This document shows positions 57,943-64,000 of a stretch of DNA of 64,000 bases, piece after piece. The stretch covers positions 2,161,501-2,225,500 of the forward strand of contig CP126204.1 in assembly GCA_030272155.1 (NCBI GenBank), given 5' to 3'. Both the position numbers and the translations under genes were made by a program. The stretch is from Tetradesmus obliquus. Lineage: Eukaryota > Chlorophyta > Chlorophyceae > Sphaeropleales > Scenedesmaceae. The notes below the pieces were generated by a model that saw only the letters and a program-made list of their open reading frames with translations, was not told the DNA's origin and made no database searches. Position 1 is the stretch's first letter; the number at the start of each line of letters is the position of its first letter.

Positions 57943-59551
57943 TTATTGATACTTTAAGTAGCACAGCTGTGTAACCCAACTAAGCTGTTCCGGACCTTAG
58001 TATAGTGCCTGCGTCAATCACGCGTATGTGTGCTGTATGTAGTGATCAGCGCGTTTGAATGTACTCAAACTGTGTTGAAAGCTGCGACGAAACAATGCCG
58101 AGCGTATTGGTCTTGCACATAAAAGCAAACCACTCCGGAACGTGCCCCGGGGTCACACATGACATGTCATCCAGAGGTAAAGGTGCCTGCTGCGATTCAT
58201 GCGGTTTCTCTGTTTGACTGAGTGGTCCTGCATATGTACTCACTAGCACTGATAACCAGCTGCTGCCACTGTTGCAACTGAGCTGCACAATATCACATCT
58301 TGCAGTTAACATTACGACAGCTGCCGTCTTCTGACGCACAGGTATCCCTCTTTCATATGCTCGACACTTACCATATTTACCTCCACTACAAACAAGTAGT
58401 GTTGCAGTATGCAGGCCTTCGAACCACCAACACGGTATGCTTGCACCAGACACAGGTTGCAATTGCATCACAAATGCATCAGTAATCCGCGCTCCATACA
58501 GTGACCAGCTTTCCCATTTGAATACCCAACACATCATACATAGCAAACCCCCTCTTCAGACTCTATGCCAGAGGTAGAGCATGCTTCAGACCAAGTGCAG
58601 CTGTCAGAAGAACTTCTTCTGACGCAATGAGTTGGCGCACTGTCGCACAACACGAGGAAATTGATGTTAAGACACTACCAGCTGGCGGCTGACATATAAT
58701 GCAGGTGCCGCGGTTGTTATGGCAGGAACAAGCACGAAAGTCTGCTGCAGTCTGCACTTCACTAAATGTTGCTGTGTGTACCATCCTGCATCTCGGACTA
58801 CATCTGAGTATGTGTGTATACCATCTGGCAGCCCTTGCAGCTGCAAAGCCATGAATGCGAAGAACCTACTGCATGGCCTTTCAGCAGTGTCAATAGCAAA
58901 GGAAATGCACAGTCAGTGAAGGGAGACATTCAGCGTCTGCTTTTCAGCAGCATCCTGTTTGCTTGGCAAAGTGCTGCTTGTTCAGCAGCACTTTTGCACG
59001 GGCCTTCACCAATGGTGCTGCACACGTTCCTGTGAAAGCAAATGTCCCATGCAAAGAAAACACCACCATTACACACTTGACAGAAATGCAATGTGTGGTG
59101 CAATGTGAAAAGCACCAAGTGGATGCTTGTGGAAAGCTGCACCTGCGCTGCAAGTCAATGATTGGAAATTCAGGCAGCACTGCGCGACACAAAAGCAGTG
59201 TGACAAGACGTAGAGGAGCTCTGATGTTGGCATGTAACGCAAGTAATGTAGCAGGGGCTGCACTGCAGCACAACCCAGTGAAACACAACAGGGAACCTCA
59301 GCAGAAGCCTTTTGACAGCATGCTGCGCAATAATTCTGCAATCCCGTTCAGCAAACCCCACCCTCCGCTACAAGTACACGATTCTGTCTCATACAATCAG
59401 CTGCATGCAAGGCAGACACTTATACCCCTCAAGCTCCAACACCACCCACACCAGTGATCCCCCTCCCCTTTCAAGAAGTAGTACCTCACTCTCTGCCACA
59501 CAGCACCCCCACTCAGCAAGTGCACCCCAACATCCCGCCAAAACCACCACC
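57943..59551. other. Intergenic region between NAR1 copies
   Basis: No gene supported. It should contain the NAR1-A promoter and the NAR1-B 3' end; a TTACA (sense UGUAA) lies near 59076-59080. No conserved repeats seen. Confidence 0.5.
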
Positions 59552-60097
59552 CTACACAGCCAGGGCCGCATGGCTCTTGGGCAGCAGCCCACCATCCACA
59601 ATGCGGGCCACAGCGCCGCTGCTGCTGCCGCTGCCGTTGCTCAGCTCCACAGCCGCCTGCCCTGCCGCAGGCACAGCACTGGCTGCACCAGCAGACCCCA
59701 GGTGCAGCTTGGCAGCCAGGCCTGGCGCCACGCGCTCTGCTGCACTGCTTGTTGCAGCGCAGATAGCCTTCTCCCAGGAGCCAAAAGCCAGGCCAAAAGC
59801 CATCGCCACAAAAATGCCGCCTCCAATCAGGTTGCCGATGGTGGAGGGGATGAGGTTCTTCACGATGAAGGTGCCCACGCTGATTGGCGCGCCCAGCTTC
59901 ATTGCAAGCGGGATGACAAACATGTTGGCGATGCAATGCTCAAAGCCCCTGTTGTGCCGCAGACAAGAACAGGCAGCGCAACAAGAGGTGAGTGAACGAG
60001 CTCATTTTTGTCACTCAGCTACGCTTCATGGCTTCAAGCTGCACAAGCAAACGTTGTTGACATGCATGCAATCCACTGCTATAACCCTGGCCTATGC

Positions 60098-60130
<33 letters not shown>

Positions 60131-61886
60131 CCTGGCATGCACGACTCAACCTACAACTCACATAGTGACGAAGGCGGAGATGGGGAACCACACGCCCAGC
60201 AGCTTGCCGGTAATGTCCTGCGCTGCGTTGCCCTGCCACACGGCCATGCACACCATCCAGTTACACAGGATGCCCTTGGTCAGGGTGGCGCCAAAGCTGT
60301 AGCTGGTCTTCTTGAGCGCAAGCTCGATGGTGAAGGTCTCCCGGTGGTGGAACACCTCGCCGCTGACCATCAGCTGCACCAGGAACAGGCAGCCTGCAGC
60401 AGCAGCATAACATGCACTTCAGCAACACAAAGCTCACCGATGGCAGTACCTTGAAATACCACCAAGGCACTTGCGCAGCATTGACACAAGCCCGCACTAT
60501 CTCATAAGTCACACGTGTGAATGAAGCAATTGTACGTGCACTAATTCCGTATGCCTCGCCTGCATCTGGCACCCATCTTGCACCCACCTGCCAGGTTGGT
60601 GAAGTAGGAGAGCCAGATGATCCACAGCGCCTGCCCTGCACTGGACTTGCGCTGGATGACGGCAGCAGCCATGTAGGCGATGTTGCTGGTGAAGAGGCTG
60701 GCCCCGTTGATCACACACATGGTCAGGCCCACAGGGAAGCCGTAGGCTGCAGGAACAGCAGCAGATGAAAGGGCAAGCGGCTGTCAGGAACTGGAAGCTG
60801 CACAGCTTGCAGGATGCAGCCACAGCAGAATCTTGCAAGCTGTTTACTGCATAGGCAGCAGACTGTGGGAGACAGTGCAGCTTCAAATGCACAGCACAGC
60901 AGCAGCTGAGCCAAACCAATCTTCCTGCAAGCAGGGCAAGGGCTCACCTCCAAACAGCAGGTTGAACATGCCGGGCTCTGCCTTGCGGTACTCAGGGCTC
61001 AGCTGCAGACAGGCACACAAGCAGAAACAGCACGAGTCAGCAACAGCTGAAGCTGCAACAGCATTGTAAGGTAAACAACTTGCTGTGCATGAACCATACG
61101 CCCGCCATGCAGCTTGAACCCCCGCCATACGCTGCTACATGCATGCACAGCTACCATCCCACATCATATCTCTAGCAGCGTCATGCAGGAGGCCAGCTTG
61201 CTGCTGCGCACCTGGCCTGCCGCAATCATGCATGTGCTGAAGCCGAAGCCGATGAAGGTTCCTGCAAGGAAGCCCAGCACCATCTCCTTGAGCAGCGAGT
61301 TCCTGGGCTTCGCCTCGCCTGCAAACCATTCAGTAGAATCAACGCAGCAAGTTAAGAATTCACAAGCTATAAGCATGAAGCAAAAGAGTAGAGAGTATCT
61401 GCTGGCCTTGCGCATGCCATGCGTCTTGCAGGACTGAACAATGACACAGCACAGTGCTAGCAATTCTGCTGCGTGCTGTGAAATGTGGCCTAGGATGCTG
61501 CTGCTGCAGAGTTTGAGGCTGCAAGCATATGCATCTACGTGTATCTGTTGAGTATGAGGTATCCCCTGCATCAGATTAAACCACAATCTGCTGTAATTTG
61601 GCAGTCATGTAAAACTGCTCACACTTTGCACACAACTGCAGGGTGTCCTTCATCAGCTAAGCGCCCTGCCTGCGAGCAAAAGATGTCGCTGCTGCTCACC
61701 TCCTTCCGCTATATGATCATAAATCTCCTGTGGCACCAAGCAGTTGCGGTTTGCATGCCCGTGGCCGTGTGCTTGCTGCTGATGGTGCTGCTGCTGTTCC
61801 AGGCCGGCAGCCTTGGTGGGCTTCAGCATGGCTGCGTCCAAAGCAGAGTCCATGCTATCTCTGTGGGTGGTTCCAAAAGCCCTCAT
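59552..61886 (-). CDS. Formate/nitrite transporter (NAR1/FNT family), copy B
   Basis: Tandem paralog of copy A. Exons: 61886-61700, 61318-61212, 61002-60948, 60746-60588, 60393-60162, 59948-59552; up to 378 residues (367 from Met at 61853). FNT hallmarks: GTFIGFGFSTCMIAAGQ, EYRKAEPGMFNLLFGAYGF, GASLFTSNIAYMAAA, KKTSYSFGATLTKGILCNWM plus VCMAVW, GFEHCIANMFVIPLAMK, SVGTFIVKNLIPSTIGNLIG. The core is nearly identical to copy A, while both termini differ: the N-terminal region is His/Gln-rich (QQQHHQQQAHGHGHAN) and the tail is Ala/Gly/Ser-rich. Relative to copy A, one intron is absent, one is displaced by 6 nt and one by 1 nt. Regulation is not evident from the sequence. Confidence 0.93.
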
Positions 61887-63070
61887 GCCCGAAGTTGTTG
61901 CACTCTAGAGCACCTGCGAGCAAACTCAAGCAGTGTCGGAAGCTGACAACTAGCGGTGGCGCCGGCAGCCCCAGAAACCACTTATACGAGTATTATGCTT
62001 ATATCAGCCAATATTGGACTAAGCTGCGACGTCTCCAAAGCCGGTGGCTGCACAAGACAGCCATGGCGCGCACATCGCTCGTCACGTATTGGACTGCCAT
62101 CACTGACCTTTGAGACGCCAAAGTATTTGAAAGTTTGACAGAAGAGAGCGATGTGAATAAACAACAGGGAATTCTAGCGTCCAAAGCCGAAGTTGAAAGC
62201 TGCTGATGACTATGGCCGAAGTGGTCACGACAGTAGGAAGCAAGCGATGATAAGCCGATAGCTACGAATTGAAATCAGGTTGCTGGCTTTATTCTGCCGC
62301 GCATGCTGCTTATATGCCAGCCTGAGCATCCCAAACCCCATCCCAAACCCTGCACCACAGCTGTAACAGTTACAGTGACTCGCCAGCAGCGAGTCATCAC
62401 TGTGCATGGCTGCATTGCCGCCGAAACCGCACAGGCCTGAGTCATCAACCGCATGGCACGCACCGAGACAATTTATTCCTTGGTCATGCATTCCTACTTT
62501 TTCCTGGAGTGTGTTCACACGTGTGTTCACACGTGTAAGCGTCATGAACAAGAGCACCTTGATGCTCTAGAGCAAAGATCTTTGTCGAAGCTCCCTGCAT
62601 ATCATTGGATCAGCAGTCTGAGTCACATGCCGGCTGCAGGAGGAGCCCCGCAGCCTCTTCTTCGAACGCTCCGCTGTGCTGTCGCTCTCATTTGACGCTA
62701 CCCCAGCTGGCCAGTGCTGCTGTGGGCTGCTGCAAACAGGCTGGCAAGTGCGCGGCAGGCAGTGCACATGATGTTCTGCTGCCACCGCAGCTAAACAAGC
62801 AGCCAGCAACGCCACCCTCCCTCCCTTGCAACAACTTATCTACAAACATGTTTACTCAAAGTGGTTCAATATATTTCTTGGATGCTGCAATAGCCTGCTC
62901 GCATGCACCTCAAAGCTCGGCCCCACTCACTCAAAGATGGTGCTGCTGCCGCCAGCGCTGCTGCTGTCACTGCACTGCTGGATGCTCTGGTGGGTTGATT
63001 TCGCCGTGCATTGCGCAGCAGGCGGACACGCTCAAAACCTGACCTGCATTTTGTTACATGCGGCATGTCG
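61887..63070. other. Intergenic region upstream of NAR1 copy B
   Basis: No gene supported. A duplicated GTGTTCACACGTGTGTTCAC segment lies at 62511-62536. The left part should hold the NAR1-B promoter. Confidence 0.5.

Positions 63071-64000
<930 letters not shown>

Overview
The window looks like nuclear DNA of a green alga. The protein-coding genes are broken into short exons with GT-AG introns. Codon third positions are GC-rich, acceptors are usually a (CTG)n tract ending in CAG, and the gene set (SulP sulfate transporter, paired NAR1 formate/nitrite transporters, GILT thiol reductase) suits a chlorophyte. The extreme CTG/CAG load points to Sphaeropleales (Scenedesmus/Tetradesmus type). That placement is inference, not shown by a marker gene.

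Layout. 175-6909 (+): SulP/SLC26 anion transporter with STAS domain, 5' end missing. 7131-7500: ten-copy 37-bp hairpin minisatellite. 9694-12547 (-): GILT-family thiol reductase. 13147-16918 (+): WD40 protein, probably THO complex subunit 6. 17685-19937 (+): TatD-family metal-dependent nuclease of bacterial type. 21756-22742 (-): secreted Gly/Cys-rich protein with a coiled-coil tail. 24618-31032 (-) and 33057-36855 (+): head-to-head pair of large secreted Cys-rich paralogs. 38772-53168 (+): BRCA2 orthologue of about 3,880 residues with 17 BRC-like repeats. 55667-57942 (-) and 59552-61886 (-): tandem pair of NAR1 transporters. 63071-64000: uninterrupted (CTG)n of at least 310 units running off the window edge. 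Splice-site phases close in frame for all gene models given, which I checked by hand.

The most unusual signal is genomic. In most of these genes the introns hold degenerate tandem copies of the neighbouring exon edge, called shadow exons here. They start at a (CTG)nCAG acceptor or end at a GTGAG donor. Examples are GILT exon 4 (seven acceptor-side copies including the real one), GILT exon 3 (four), SulP exon 4 (three 240-bp units plus fragments), BRCA2 exon 7 (five) and the TatD 3' end (a copy after the stop). The strongly codon-biased Cys-rich gene on the + strand and the two NAR1 genes show none. The CTG orientation usually follows transcription, so repeat-driven slippage or unequal exchange at acceptors is a plausible cause.

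Functionally the genes do not form one pathway. The transporters serve sulfate and nitrite/formate uptake, BRCA2 serves RAD51 loading, THO6 mRNA export, GILT disulfide reduction, and the Cys-rich proteins probably the cell surface.
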